A stretch of DNA of 64,000 bases from Pseudomonas kilonensis. GTDB taxonomy: Bacteria; Pseudomonadota; Gammaproteobacteria; Pseudomonadales; Pseudomonadaceae. Shown in pieces: positions 25,219-33,900 of the stretch. How positions within the stretch are numbered: position 1 is the stretch's first letter; the number at the start of each line of letters is the position of its first letter. The notes under the pieces were generated by a model. That model saw only the letters and a program-made list of their open reading frames with translations. It did not search any database and was not told the DNA's origin. The stretch lies in the NCBI RefSeq assembly GCF_001269885.1, contig NZ_LHVH01000023.1, positions 105,226-169,225 on the forward strand, given 5' to 3'. A program made the translations under genes and the position numbers.

Positions 25219-25330
25219 GTAGGAGCTGGCGAAGCCTGCGATCTTTTGATATTGATCTTTCGCTTGAGACTTAACTGTCTGGGGCAAGATCGCAGCCTCG
25301 TTGCACTCGACAGCTCCTACACAGCTCCTA
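25219..25330. repeat. Family D inverted repeat (GTAGGAGC...GCTCCTAC)
   Basis: Starts GTAGGAGCTGGCGAAGCCTG, with GCGATCTTTTGAT matched in inverse by CAAGATCGCAGC, and ends CGACAGCTCCTAC; the last 10 bases are duplicated. The same element occurs at 49422-49513. It begins 12 bases after the small coiled-coil gene. Confidence 0.8.
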
Positions 25331-25562
25331 CACAGCACCTGCAGGCAAAGGCCAGCGGGTGCAAGCTCCCTCGCCACAGCGTGGGGCGCTTCTTTGCCTG
25401 TCGTGCTACCGGCTCATCACCTTCCCTGCGTTTTGTAACCGAAAAACTCATAATTTTTTCACAACCGGCTCGCAATACTCCGCGCCTTTAGGGTTGCTCG
25501 GCGTATGCCTGCGGTCACCAATCAGGTGCCGACAGCTTCGTCGATAAGGGCTGGAGCGCTTG
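25331..25562. other. Leader region of cptA with half of a family B repeat
   Basis: Holds a half family B repeat (GCAAGCTCCCTCGCCACAG, 25358-25376) and then an AT-richer stretch around 25437-25470 that probably includes the cptA promoter. No gene is visible. Confidence 0.45.
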
Positions 25563-27302
25563 ATGAGCTTGTTCAAACGCAGCAAAACGACAGCGAAAGG
25601 TTTCGACTGGGCCGGATTCGGCTGGCTGTTTCTGTTCTTCTGGTATTTCTCGGGCATCACCCAACTGCTCATTTTGCTGAGCGACACCTCCGGTTTCACC
25701 GGCTTTCGCCAAGCATTCGTGATGAGCGCGATATGGCTGGCACCCCTGCTGCTCTTCCCCGCCCGTACACGCTTGCTTGCCGCATTGATCGGCGTGGTGC
25801 TGTGGGCCTGCTCCATGGCTAGCCTGGGCTACTTCTTCATTTATCAGCAAGAGTTTTCCCAAAGCGTCATCTTCATCATGTTCGAATCGAACGTGCCTGA
25901 AGCCGGCGAGTATCTGACACAATATTTCGCTTGGTGGATGGTGGCGGCGTTCCTGGCCCATACCGCCGTCGGCTATTGGCTCTGGACCCGCCTGCGCCCG
26001 GTGTACCTGCCCCGAGGTCAGGCCATGGCGGCGGCAGCCGTCATCGTGCTTGCCGTGGTCGGCTACCCGTTGATCAAGCAGACCCTGCGCACCGGCAGCT
26101 TCGCCTACGGCCTGGAGGAGTTCGAAGATCGCATCGAGCCGGCGGTGCCGTGGCAGATGCTGGTGGCCTATCGTCACTACGGTGAACAGTTGGAGAACAT
26201 GCAAGGCATGCTCCACAGCGCCAGCAAAATTGCGCCACTGCGCAACCTCAAGGATGCCATGGCCGACCAGCCGGCCACCCTGGTGCTGGTGATCGGTGAG
26301 TCCACCAACCGCCAGCGCATGAGCCTCTACGGTTACCCGCGGGAAACCACACCGGAGCTGGACAAGCTCAAGGACCAGTTGTCGGTGTTCGACAACGTCA
26401 TCACCCCGCGCCCCTACACCATCGAAGCGCTGCAGCAGGTGCTGACGTTCGCCGACGAACAGAACCCGGACCTGTACCTGAGCACACCGTCGCTGGTGAG
26501 CATGATGAAACAGGCCGGCTACAAGACGTTCTGGATCACCAACCAACAGACCATGACCAAGCGCAACACCATGCTCACGACCTTTTCCCAACAGGCCGAC
26601 GAACAGGTGTACCTGAACAACAACCGCAACCAGAATGCCGCGCAGTATGATGGCGACGTGATCGAGCCGTTCAACAAGGCCCTGGCCGACAGCGCCCCGC
26701 GCAAGCTGATCGTGGTGCACCTGCTCGGGACCCACATGAGCTACAAGTATCGGTATCCGCCGACCTTCAACAAGTTCACCGACCGCAAGGACGTACCGGC
26801 GAGCCTGCGTGATGATCAGGTCCCGACCTACAACAGCTACGATAACGCGGTGCTTTACAACGATTTCGTCGTGTCCAGCCTGATCAAGGACTACGCCAAG
26901 ACCGACCCCAACGGTTTCCTGTTGTACCTGTCGGACCATGGTGAAGACGTGTTCGACTCGCAGGGCCACGGCACGCTGGGCCGCAACGAAGGCAAGCCGA
27001 CCGCACCGATGTACACCATTCCCTTCATGGCCTGGGCGTCACCCAAATGGCGCGAAAGCCATGACTGGAACTTTGCCGGCGACCTGTCACGGCCCTACAG
27101 CAGCTCGCACCTGATTCACACCTGGGCGGACATGGCTGGCTTGAGCTTTGATGAGCTGGACCACAGCAAGAGCCTGGTCAGCAATGACTTCAAGGCCCGG
27201 CCGCTGCTCATCGGCAACCCGTATCAAGCCCCGCGCAAGGCCCTGATCGACTTCAGCCTGATGCAGCCCAAGTCGACATTGACTAAAGTCGTGCAGAAAT
27301 AA
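25563..27302 (+). CDS. cptA: Phosphoethanolamine transferase CptA
   Basis: 579 residues, matching E. coli CptA (about 577) almost throughout. Five N-terminal membrane helices (to about 170) are followed by a periplasmic sulfatase-fold domain. The metal and catalytic site begins LVLVIGESTNRQRMSLYGY with the nucleophilic Thr, and continues with LLGTHMSYKYRYP and FLLYLSDHGEDVFDSQGHG. It adds phosphoethanolamine to lipopolysaccharide core or lipid A, which affects polymyxin resistance. The ATG at 25563 is preferred over the TTG directly before it. It is convergent with the GNAT gene, 24 bases apart. Confidence 0.93.
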   Translation: MSLFKRSKTTAKGFDWAGFGWLFLFFWYFSGITQLLILLSDTSGFTGFRQAFVMSAIWLAPLLLFPARTRLLAALIGVVLWACSMASLGYFFIYQQEFSQSVIFIMFESNVPEAGEYLTQYFAWWMVAAFLAHTAVGYWLWTRLRPVYLPRGQAMAAAAVIVLAVVGYPLIKQTLRTGSFAYGLEEFEDRIEPAVPWQMLVAYRHYGEQLENMQGMLHSASKIAPLRNLKDAMADQPATLVLVIGESTNRQRMSLYGYPRETTPELDKLKDQLSVFDNVITPRPYTIEALQQVLTFADEQNPDLYLSTPSLVSMMKQAGYKTFWITNQQTMTKRNTMLTTFSQQADEQVYLNNNRNQNAAQYDGDVIEPFNKALADSAPRKLIVVHLLGTHMSYKYRYPPTFNKFTDRKDVPASLRDDQVPTYNSYDNAVLYNDFVVSSLIKDYAKTDPNGFLLYLSDHGEDVFDSQGHGTLGRNEGKPTAPMYTIPFMAWASPKWRESHDWNFAGDLSRPYSSSHLIHTWADMAGLSFDELDHSKSLVSNDFKARPLLIGNPYQAPRKALIDFSLMQPKSTLTKVVQK

Positions 27303-27326
27303 CCGAAGTCGTCCAGATGCACGCTT

Positions 27327-27821
27327 TTACAGGGGCTTGATCCAGAACTGCATAGGCCCGTGGGCCGGGTCGAACATGCCGGCGGCAAAGCCGAACTTGG
27401 CGTAGCTGCCCTGGGCCACGGCATTGCCCTCGAGCACCTCCAGGGTGATCTTGCAGCAACCGCGCTGGCGGGCGATGTCCTCGACCTTCTGCAACATCTT
27501 CTGGCTCAACCCGAGACCGCGAAAGGCCGGCATGACCGCCACGTCATGGATGTTCACCAAGGGCCGGCAGGCAAAGGTTGAAAAACCTTCGAAGCAATTG
27601 ACCAACCCCGCCGGTTCGCCGTTGACGAAGGCCAGCACGCTGAAAGCATGGGGGCGCTTGGCCAGTTCCCCGGGCAGGTGCAACAGCACCTCGGCCGGCA
27701 ATGAATGCCCCCCTCCCATCGGGTCCTGCGCATAGCCATTGAGCACATGACAGATCGCTTCGGCGTGGACCGGGTTGCTGTAGCTGGCTTGTAGAACAAG
27801 AATGTCCTTGGCTTCTTCCAT
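27327..27821 (-). CDS. GNAT family N-acetyltransferase
   Basis: 164 residues. The acetyl-CoA-binding core is VNIHDVAVMPAFRGLGLSQKMLQKVEDIARQRGC (motif A with R-G-L-G-x-S), followed by KITLEVLEGNAVAQGSYAKFGF (motif B). The substrate is unknown. I chose the ATG at 27821, which follows GGAAGG closely; a GTG five codons upstream is also possible. It lies 57 bases downstream of zapE on the same strand and could be co-transcribed. Confidence 0.85.
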   Translation of the reverse strand: MEEAKDILVLQASYSNPVHAEAICHVLNGYAQDPMGGGHSLPAEVLLHLPGELAKRPHAFSVLAFVNGEPAGLVNCFEGFSTFACRPLVNIHDVAVMPAFRGLGLSQKMLQKVEDIARQRGCCKITLEVLEGNAVAQGSYAKFGFAAGMFDPAHGPMQFWIKPL

Positions 27822-27878
27822 GACCTTCCATCTCACTTCGGTAGTACCGGCGACTCGACGCCGTCGGCGGGATACAGG

Positions 27879-29000
27879 TCAGACCTGCTGACCAAAACGT
27901 TGCATTTGCATTTCCTGGAGGCGACTGAGCGTACGGCGAAACGGGAATTGCAGATAGCCCTCGGTGTACAACTCATCCATCGGCACCTGGGCCGAAAGGT
28001 ACAGCGGCACCTTGCGGTCATAACATTCGTCGACCAGGGCGATGAAGCGCCGTACGCCATCGTCATGGATCGACAACTGCGGCAGTTCGCGATCACCCGC
28101 CGCGACCCGTTCGACGCCGTCCTCGGTGCCACGGGCAATGCGCCCTTCGCGCTGTTCGGCGCTCAGGCACGGTACATCACTGAGCAGGATGACGCTGAAG
28201 CGGTCGCACAGCGCCATGAAATCCAACGCCGAGAATGGCTGTTCGCACAGGTCGGAGTAACGGCTCCAGAGCACGCTGTCGCTGGCCTGGACCGGTTCAA
28301 GCAGGCGATGACCGACCTCGATCGGCGCGCTGTTCGACGTTTGCCCGGCGGTCAACTGGATGAAAACATTGGCCAGCGGATCAGGTTGCCCGGGATCGCG
28401 CAGCCAATAACGCTGCTGTAACTGGCCTGGGTGCTGGCGATGGTCTTGCCAGCCGTTCACCGGCACAACCTGCATATATCGATTGATCGCGGTGATAGTC
28501 GGCAGGAAACGCTCACGGTTGTGGCCGTTGGCATAGAGTTCTTCCGGCGGCAGGTTGGAGGTACTGACCATCACCATGCCCAGTTCGAACATCACTTGGA
28601 ACAGGCGCCCGAGGATGATCGCGTCGCCAATGTCGTTGACGAACAGTTCGTCGAAACACAGCACCCGTACTTCAGCGCTCAGCTCCCGGGCCAAGGCTTG
28701 CAAAGGATCCGGCGTGCCGGTGAGCTGGAACGAACGCTGATGCACCCACGCCATGAAATGATGGAAGTGTTGTCGCCGGGCCGGCACCTTGAGGCTTTCG
28801 TAAAAACGGTCCATCAGCCAGGTCTTGCCACGCCCCACCGGTCCCCAGAGGTAAACGCCCCGGATCGACTTGCGCCCTTCGTGCAACGCCGTGTGGCATT
28901 GCTCCAACGCCATGATGGCCAATTCCTGGGCCTCGTCCTGGACGAAGCCGTGGTGTTCGATGGCATGCTGCCAGGCGCTCAGGGGGGAATCGAAGGTCAT
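27879..29000 (-). CDS. zapE: Cell division protein ZapE (AFG1-type ATPase)
   Basis: 373 residues. Walker A is GVYLWGPVGRGKTWLMD, followed by FHHFMAWVHQ, Walker B LCFDELFVND and the sensor motif TSNLPPEELYANG, all typical of AFG1/ZapE. The cytoplasmic ATPase modulates Z-ring stability, especially under low oxygen. Upstream is a REP doublet; the GNAT gene follows. Confidence 0.92.
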   Translation of the reverse strand: MTFDSPLSAWQHAIEHHGFVQDEAQELAIMALEQCHTALHEGRKSIRGVYLWGPVGRGKTWLMDRFYESLKVPARRQHFHHFMAWVHQRSFQLTGTPDPLQALARELSAEVRVLCFDELFVNDIGDAIILGRLFQVMFELGMVMVSTSNLPPEELYANGHNRERFLPTITAINRYMQVVPVNGWQDHRQHPGQLQQRYWLRDPGQPDPLANVFIQLTAGQTSNSAPIEVGHRLLEPVQASDSVLWSRYSDLCEQPFSALDFMALCDRFSVILLSDVPCLSAEQREGRIARGTEDGVERVAAGDRELPQLSIHDDGVRRFIALVDECYDRKVPLYLSAQVPMDELYTEGYLQFPFRRTLSRLQEMQMQRFGQQV

Positions 29001-29040
29001 ACGGCCCGGGTCCGGAAAACGAAGGTGGGGAGTATGCCCT

Positions 29041-29180
29041 GTGGGAGCAAGGCTTGCCCGCGATAGTTGCGCCGCGGTCCAACAGCCAAACCGCGTTATC
29101 GTTCATCGCGGGCAAGCCTTGCTCCCACAGGCCTTGATCCCACAAGACCTTGCTCCCACAGGGCATGCTTCCACAAGACC
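29041..29180. repeat. REP doublet with extra half copies
   Basis: Inverted family A cores at 29041-29070 and about 29105-29129 (GCAAGGCTTGCCCGCG variant), followed by three partial CCCACA/ACCTTG units to about 29180 that look like an expanded arm. It lies between two minus-strand genes. Confidence 0.8.
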
Positions 29181-29193
29181 TGGGTGCAGAATG

Positions 29194-29535
29194 CTAAATC
29201 GAGATATCCAACCGACTGATCTTGCCCTGCTCATCGAGCCGGAAGGTATAACGCAACTCCAGCGGGCTGCCGGGGAATGTCCCGGAGATCAGGTTTTGCA
29301 CCAGCACCTTGCCAGTGCGTTGCTGCACATTGAGGACTTCCACACGTGGCTGGAAGCGTCGGGCGGTGTCTTCCATCCATTGGGCGATGGCCTGGGCGCC
29401 AACACGGTGCTGGCCTTCATCGAACACGTTGGCATCCTCGGCGAAGAAACGCATCGCCGCCGAACTGTCACGGGCATTGGCGGCCGCAATGTAGCCGGCG
29501 ATGGCCGGGGCCAGGGAAGAGACGGGATTGGACAT
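29194..29535 (-). CDS. SnoaL-like / NTF2-fold protein
   Basis: 113 residues with the NTF2-like pattern: an N-terminal helix (AIAGYIAAANARDSSAAMRFFAEDANVFDEG) and then curved beta strands ending LELRYTFRLDEQGKISRLDI. Such proteins include ketosteroid-isomerase-like enzymes and binding proteins; activity cannot be predicted. GGAGCC precedes the ATG. It lies 51 bases after the YafY-type regulator on the same strand, so the pair may be an operon. Confidence 0.8.
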   Translation of the reverse strand: MSNPVSSLAPAIAGYIAAANARDSSAAMRFFAEDANVFDEGQHRVGAQAIAQWMEDTARRFQPRVEVLNVQQRTGKVLVQNLISGTFPGSPLELRYTFRLDEQGKISRLDISI

Positions 29536-29586
29536 GATACGGCTCCTTGTTTTATCGATCTGGCACCATGCTAGACCAGCGCTGTG

Positions 29587-30303
29587 TCAGTTTTTGTCAG
29601 GAGTGAAACGCCCGGTTTCGTCCAGTTTCATCAGCGCAAACCAGTCGCGCAGCAAGTCGCTGCGTCGGCCCGGATAACGCTCGCCTTGCTCGGTGGCAGA
29701 GGCAATCCGGTCGGTGCGAAAAGTTCGATAGGCGCTGCGCAATTCGCACCAGGCCACCACCACCCGCGCCTCATTGAAAAAACCCAGGGCCAGCGGCCAG
29801 ATCAAGCGCTGGCTCGGGGTCTTGTTCACGTCGGCGTAGTCGATGTGCAGCTTGGCCTGGGCGCGAATGGCCTGGCGGTAGACATTCAGTTCCACGGTGT
29901 TCTGCGGATAACCATAACCCGGCGGGCCAGGCAACACCGTGGGGTTGCGCAACGCGTCTCGCACATCGGGCGCCAGCACCGCTGCGACCTTCGCCAGCGC
30001 GTCGGCCGCCGCCTTGCCCAGCACCTCGTCGGCGCGCTGATCCACGTAGCGCAAGCCCAGCACAATGGCCTCGATTTCATCGGCGGTGAACATCAGTGGC
30101 GGCAGGAACAGGCCACTGCGCAATACATAACCAATGCCCGCCTCGCCCTGGATCGGTGCACCGAGGGCTGTGAGTTCGGCAATGTCGCGGTACAAGGTGC
30201 GCTCGGAGACGTTCAGTTCGCCCGCCAACGTCGCAGCGGTGACCGGGCAACGCTTGCCCCGCAGGACTTGCAGCAAAGTGAGCAGACGAGTGGTACGCGA
30301 CAC
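29587..30303 (-). CDS. YafY-type regulator (HTH plus WYL domain)
   Basis: 238 residues. The N-terminal winged helix (LLTLLQVLRGKRCPVTAATLAGELNVSERTLYRDIAELTALG) is followed by the WYL domain (roughly 135-215, with the RLIWPLALGFFNEARVVVAWCELR stretch). WYL regulators bind small ligands or nucleic acid. The start appears to be GTG at 30303, with a weak ribosome site. The downstream SnoaL-like gene is the likely target. Confidence 0.88.
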   Translation of the reverse strand: MSRTTRLLTLLQVLRGKRCPVTAATLAGELNVSERTLYRDIAELTALGAPIQGEAGIGYVLRSGLFLPPLMFTADEIEAIVLGLRYVDQRADEVLGKAAADALAKVAAVLAPDVRDALRNPTVLPGPPGYGYPQNTVELNVYRQAIRAQAKLHIDYADVNKTPSQRLIWPLALGFFNEARVVVAWCELRSAYRTFRTDRIASATEQGERYPGRRSDLLRDWFALMKLDETGRFTPDKN

Positions 30304-30421
30304 GATGGACAGTCCGCAAAGAAAAAGATGACGCAGATTAGCAGAGGCTGGTGTCAGAAACTGTCAGGAGCCATGAACCTTGTTCGGATCCAGAGCAAGG
30401 TGGAATCTGCCCCGCAAGGCT

Positions 30422-30506
30422 GTGGGAGCAAAGCTTGCTCGCGAAACAGACACCTCGGCCCCTGAAAGACCGCATCGCCTTCATCACGGGCAAGCCTTGC
30501 TCCCAC
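30422..30506. repeat. REP doublet
   Basis: Inverted family A cores with mixed sub-variants: left arm GCAAAGCTTGCTCGCGA, right arm ACGGGCAAGCCTTGC. It lies in the divergent space between the YafY regulator and the LEA lipoprotein. Confidence 0.8.
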
Positions 30507-30591
30507 AGGGTGGTTTGCCGTTGTCATGGGGCCGCTGTGGGTTATCGTACTCAATCGTTTCCGAGTTTTTCCCTTCCTCGAGAGTCTATCC

Positions 30592-31062
30592 ATGCGCAGA
30601 ATCCTCGGCCTTTCCGTTTTCCTGATACTGCTCAGCCTGAGCGCCTGCGCCCTCTTCCCGCACCGTGACCCGCTGAACATCAACGTGGTCGGCATCGAGC
30701 CATTGCCCAACCAGGGCCTGGAGGTGCGTTTCGCCGTGAAACTGCGCGTGCAGAACCCCAACGAAACCGCCATCGACTACAACGGCGTGGCGCTGGACCT
30801 GGAGGTCAACGGCCGTACGCTGGCGACGGGGGTCAGTGACCAGAGCGGTTCGATTCCGCGTTTTTCCGAAGCGATCCTGAGCGTGCCGGTGAGCATTTCG
30901 GCGTTTTCCGTGTTGCGCCAGACCCTGGGTCTGAGCCAGACCCAAAGCCTGGATAACCTGCCCTACGTGCTCAAGGGCAAGCTCGCCGGCGGCGTGTTCG
31001 GCACCCTACGCTTCGTCGACCGCGGAACCCTGGACCTGCCGGGCTCCGCCGCCAACTGGTGA
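30592..31062 (+). CDS. LEA type 2 family lipoprotein
   Basis: 156 residues with a lipoprotein signal (ILGLSVFLILLSLSAC, Cys about residue 19). The mature part is a LEA14/WHy immunoglobulin-like domain: INVVGIEPLPNQGLEVRFAVKLRVQNPNETAIDYNG, then the GVALDLEVNGRTLATG strand. These exported proteins are linked to desiccation and stress tolerance, with unclear molecular action. The start was chosen to place the lipobox correctly. It is convergent with the nitrilase, with stop codons adjacent. Confidence 0.85.
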   Translation: MRRILGLSVFLILLSLSACALFPHRDPLNINVVGIEPLPNQGLEVRFAVKLRVQNPNETAIDYNGVALDLEVNGRTLATGVSDQSGSIPRFSEAILSVPVSISAFSVLRQTLGLSQTQSLDNLPYVLKGKLAGGVFGTLRFVDRGTLDLPGSAANW

Positions 31063-31986
31063 TCAGGCGGTGAAGCGCACGCCGGGCTTGGCGCGCTCGT
31101 CCACCACCAACTCGAACACGTCCGGCCTGGCGTAATGCCCGACCACGTCATAGTCGTAGCGCGCCCGCACCAGTTCATCGGTGTCGATTTCAGCGGTCAG
31201 TAACCCGGCGGTGTCTTTCAGCGGCCCGGCCAGCACGTCGCCCATCGGGCCGACAATCACACTGCCGCCAGCAATCAACGGCCGCTCGGCCGGCCAGTGT
31301 GCGACCTCGATGCCCAGGGCCTGCGGCGAGGCCTGGACCTGGCAGGCACTGACCACAAAACAACGACCTTCGTGGGCGATATGGCGCATGGTCACCTGCC
31401 ACATCTCCCGCTCATCCACCGTTGGCGCACACCAGACTTCCACTCCTTTGGCGTACATCGCGGTGCGCAGCAGCGGCATCATGTTTTCCCAGCACACCGC
31501 CGCGCCGACCCGGCCGACCTGGCTGTCGATCACGGGCAAGGTCGACCCATCGCCCTTGCCCCAGATCAGCCGCTCGGTGCCAGTGGGCATCAACTTGCGG
31601 TGCCGGGCCACCAGGCCCGCATCGGGTTCGAAATACAGCGCGGTGCAGTACAGGGTGCTGCCGACACGCTCGATGACGCCCAGCACCAGGCTCGCCCCCG
31701 TACGCGCCGACAGCCCGGCCAGCGCGTCGGTTTCAACGCCGGGCACGTCAATGGCATTGGCAAAATAGCGGGCAAACGCCTCGCGCCCCTCCGGCAACCG
31801 GTAACCCAGTTGCGTCCCGAACCCCTCGCCCTTGGGATAGCCACCCAACAGCGCTTCAGGCATCACCACCAGGCGCGCGCCAGCCTCGCGAATGGCCTCT
31901 TCGTAGGAAAGGATCTGTGCCAGGGTCTCGCCCTTGCCGCCGGGCAACGAGCCGATCTGCAGGGCAGCCACAATGGATTTGGGCAT
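31063..31986 (-). CDS. Nitrilase-family hydrolase
   Basis: 307 residues of the carbon-nitrogen hydrolase superfamily. The catalytic triad is visible: Glu in VVMPEALLGGYPKG, Lys in RHRKLMPTGTER and Cys in GAAVCWENMMPLLR. The CWENMMPL context is that of true nitrilases (branch 1) rather than amidases. It would convert a nitrile to its carboxylic acid and ammonia. GGAGTT precedes the ATG. The divergent LysR gene is the likely regulator. Confidence 0.9.
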   Translation of the reverse strand: MPKSIVAALQIGSLPGGKGETLAQILSYEEAIREAGARLVVMPEALLGGYPKGEGFGTQLGYRLPEGREAFARYFANAIDVPGVETDALAGLSARTGASLVLGVIERVGSTLYCTALYFEPDAGLVARHRKLMPTGTERLIWGKGDGSTLPVIDSQVGRVGAAVCWENMMPLLRTAMYAKGVEVWCAPTVDEREMWQVTMRHIAHEGRCFVVSACQVQASPQALGIEVAHWPAERPLIAGGSVIVGPMGDVLAGPLKDTAGLLTAEIDTDELVRARYDYDVVGHYARPDVFELVVDERAKPGVRFTA

Positions 31987-32081
31987 GGTTTTTCAACTCC
32001 TTGATCATCAGGTGTTGCTGATTCTCAAGCCGCGGCCGATCATGAATAAAGCCCAGAATGCTGCTAAATGATATGAGCCTT

Positions 32082-32981
32082 ATGAATATCGCCGACATCG
32101 ACCTCAATCTGCTCAAGACCTTCGAAGCCCTGCATGACGAATCCAGCGCCAGCCGCGCCGCCGTGCGCCTGGGCGTGACCCAGTCGGCCATCAGCGCGGC
32201 GCTGAGCAGGCTTCGCGCGGTGTATGACGATCAATTATTCGTGCGAACGGGCCGGGGCCTGGCGCCAACGTTGCGGGCCAATCAACTGAAGCCGGTGATC
32301 AGTGAAGCACTGGATAAATGTCGCCAGAGCCTGGCGATGGTCGACCCGGGTGCCAGCCATTACGAAGGCCGTTCGGTCATCGTTGGCCTGTCGGACGATT
32401 TCGAGATTGCCCATGGGCGTCGCCTGATAGACGAAGTGGCCCGACGCGCACCTGGCCTGCGCTTGATTTTCCGCCAGACCCACAGTCAGATCGTCGGCCG
32501 GGCCCTGATGGAGCGCGACCTTGATCTGGCGATCACGGCGGGCGGTTTCGCCCAGCGGTTGCTCAGCCGCCAGGTGTTGGGTGAAGGCGATTACGCCTGC
32601 CTCCTGGACCCGGCGAGCCTGGCGCAGGGCCAACAATCCCTCAGCCTGGAGGCGTTCGTGGCCCGCGAGCATCTGCTGGTGTCTTCGGGGGGCTTCATCG
32701 GCATCACCGATGAAGGGCTGGCCGGGCTTGGCCTGAGTCGACGAGTCTGTGCCTCGACCACCCACTTTGCCGCGTTGCCGTTCCTGCTCAAGGGCAGCCA
32801 GGCGGTGGCGACGATTCCGGCCCATGCCGCCCGGGCCATCGCCGACCTCAGCGGCCTGGCCTTGCTGCCCTGCCCCCTGGCCTTGCCCCGCTACCCCATC
32901 GAACTGGGATGGCGAACCCACACGCAAATGGACCCAGCGGTGATCAAGGTTCGCGAGGCCATTACGGCAACATTCGCCTAA
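32082..32981 (+). CDS. LysR family regulator next to nitrilase
   Basis: 299 residues from the chosen start. The winged helix is IDLNLLKTFEALHDESSASRAAVRLGVTQSAISAALSRLR, followed by a PBP2-type effector domain. Three in-frame ATGs (32058, 32073, 32082) compete and none has a good ribosome site; 32082 fits the usual short lead before D-L-N-L-L. It is divergent from the nitrilase and probably controls it. Confidence 0.88.
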   Translation: MNIADIDLNLLKTFEALHDESSASRAAVRLGVTQSAISAALSRLRAVYDDQLFVRTGRGLAPTLRANQLKPVISEALDKCRQSLAMVDPGASHYEGRSVIVGLSDDFEIAHGRRLIDEVARRAPGLRLIFRQTHSQIVGRALMERDLDLAITAGGFAQRLLSRQVLGEGDYACLLDPASLAQGQQSLSLEAFVAREHLLVSSGGFIGITDEGLAGLGLSRRVCASTTHFAALPFLLKGSQAVATIPAHAARAIADLSGLALLPCPLALPRYPIELGWRTHTQMDPAVIKVREAITATFA

Positions 32982-32984
32982 GTC

Positions 32985-33239
32985 TTACTTGTTGGCAGCC
33001 ATCAGTCGATTGACTTCACTGCGCACCATGTTGGCGTACTCCGGCGGCGACATGCCGTCCAGTTCGGCACGCACCCACTCGGCCCACTTGCCCTTGCGTT
33101 TGGAGCGCTCGCCGAACAAGCGGGCAGCATCGCCCTTGGCTTTGCCCAGATTGTTTTGCCACAGTTCAAAGAGTCGGGATTTTTCGTCTTCCAGCGCGGC
33201 GCGCTCGGCCAGGGGCTTGTCAGCCAGATTGAAGCTCAT
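32985..33239 (-). CDS. Small conserved helical protein
   Basis: 84 residues, highly charged and helical (ALEDEKSRLFELWQNNLGKAKGDAARLFGERSKRKGKWAEWVRAELDGM). No membrane segment or signal is present and no named function is recognised. The conserved W/F and K/R pattern would fit nucleic-acid or protein contact, but that is speculation. It lies 3 bases from the convergent LysR stop. Confidence 0.7.
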   Translation of the reverse strand: MSFNLADKPLAERAALEDEKSRLFELWQNNLGKAKGDAARLFGERSKRKGKWAEWVRAELDGMSPPEYANMVRSEVNRLMAANK

Positions 33240-33399
33240 GGGAATTACCTGTTGCGTAAATAGGCGCCATCTTACACCTTGCAGGGAAACGTCTTAACCA
33301 CGATTTGTGATGGGCTGCGCCGACAAGGCCAAACGTTGCAACTTTTGCACAAGCGCAGCACTCCATTGATCAATGCCATCATCAACAAGGAGCACTTCA

Positions 33400-33717
33400 A
33401 TGGCCCGTAAAAGCACCGTTCAAGCGAATGGAGAGCAAATCAAGGATCAAGCCTTCAGCGAACTGAAGGCGTTGATCGAGGAATCGGAGAAACTGCTCAA
33501 AAGCAGTGCCTCGCTGGTGGGTGAAGAAGCTGACGACCTGCGCGGCCAGATCTCCCAGAAACTGCAACAAGCGCTTGATTCGGTCGCCAGCGCACGGGAG
33601 CGTACCCGTCCGATGGTCGATGCCACTGAGGTCTATATTGGCGGCCACCCTTGGCAGACCGTGGCGATTTCCGCCGGTTTCGGGCTGGTGGTGGGCTTGC
33701 TGCTGGGGCGGCGTTAA
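33400..33717 (+). CDS. DUF883 family membrane-anchored protein (ElaB/YqjD-like)
   Basis: 105 residues. A long amphipathic helical stretch (about 12-75) is followed by the family's C-terminal anchor YIGGHPWQTVAISAGFGLVVGLLLGRR, a glycine-rich membrane helix ending in Arg-Arg. E. coli relatives ElaB and YqjD bind ribosomes and sit in the inner membrane in stationary phase. AAGGAG precedes the ATG at 33400. Confidence 0.88.
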   Translation: MARKSTVQANGEQIKDQAFSELKALIEESEKLLKSSASLVGEEADDLRGQISQKLQQALDSVASARERTRPMVDATEVYIGGHPWQTVAISAGFGLVVGLLLGRR

Positions 33718-33800
33718 ACATCACGACCTGTGCGCGGGCAAGCCCGACTCCCATAGGGGCCGGTGGCGCACACAAATATTGCCTACACCACAAATCCACT

Positions 33801-33889
33801 GTGGGAGCGGGCTTGCTCGCGAAGGCGGTGTGTCAGTCGACATTATCCTTGACTGATAGACCGTCTTCGCGAGCAAGCCCGCTCCCACA
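33801..33889. repeat. REP doublet
   Basis: Inverted family A cores (GTGGGAGCGGGCTTGCTCGC and complement) with about 40 bases between, separating the DUF883 gene from the convergent fcs. Confidence 0.85.
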
Positions 33890-33900
33890 TGGCTTTGTGC

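Noticed and set aside
25515..26969. 484-codon frame antisense to cptA
   Set aside because: Overlaps a full-length CptA with intact motifs and shows no protein features of its own.
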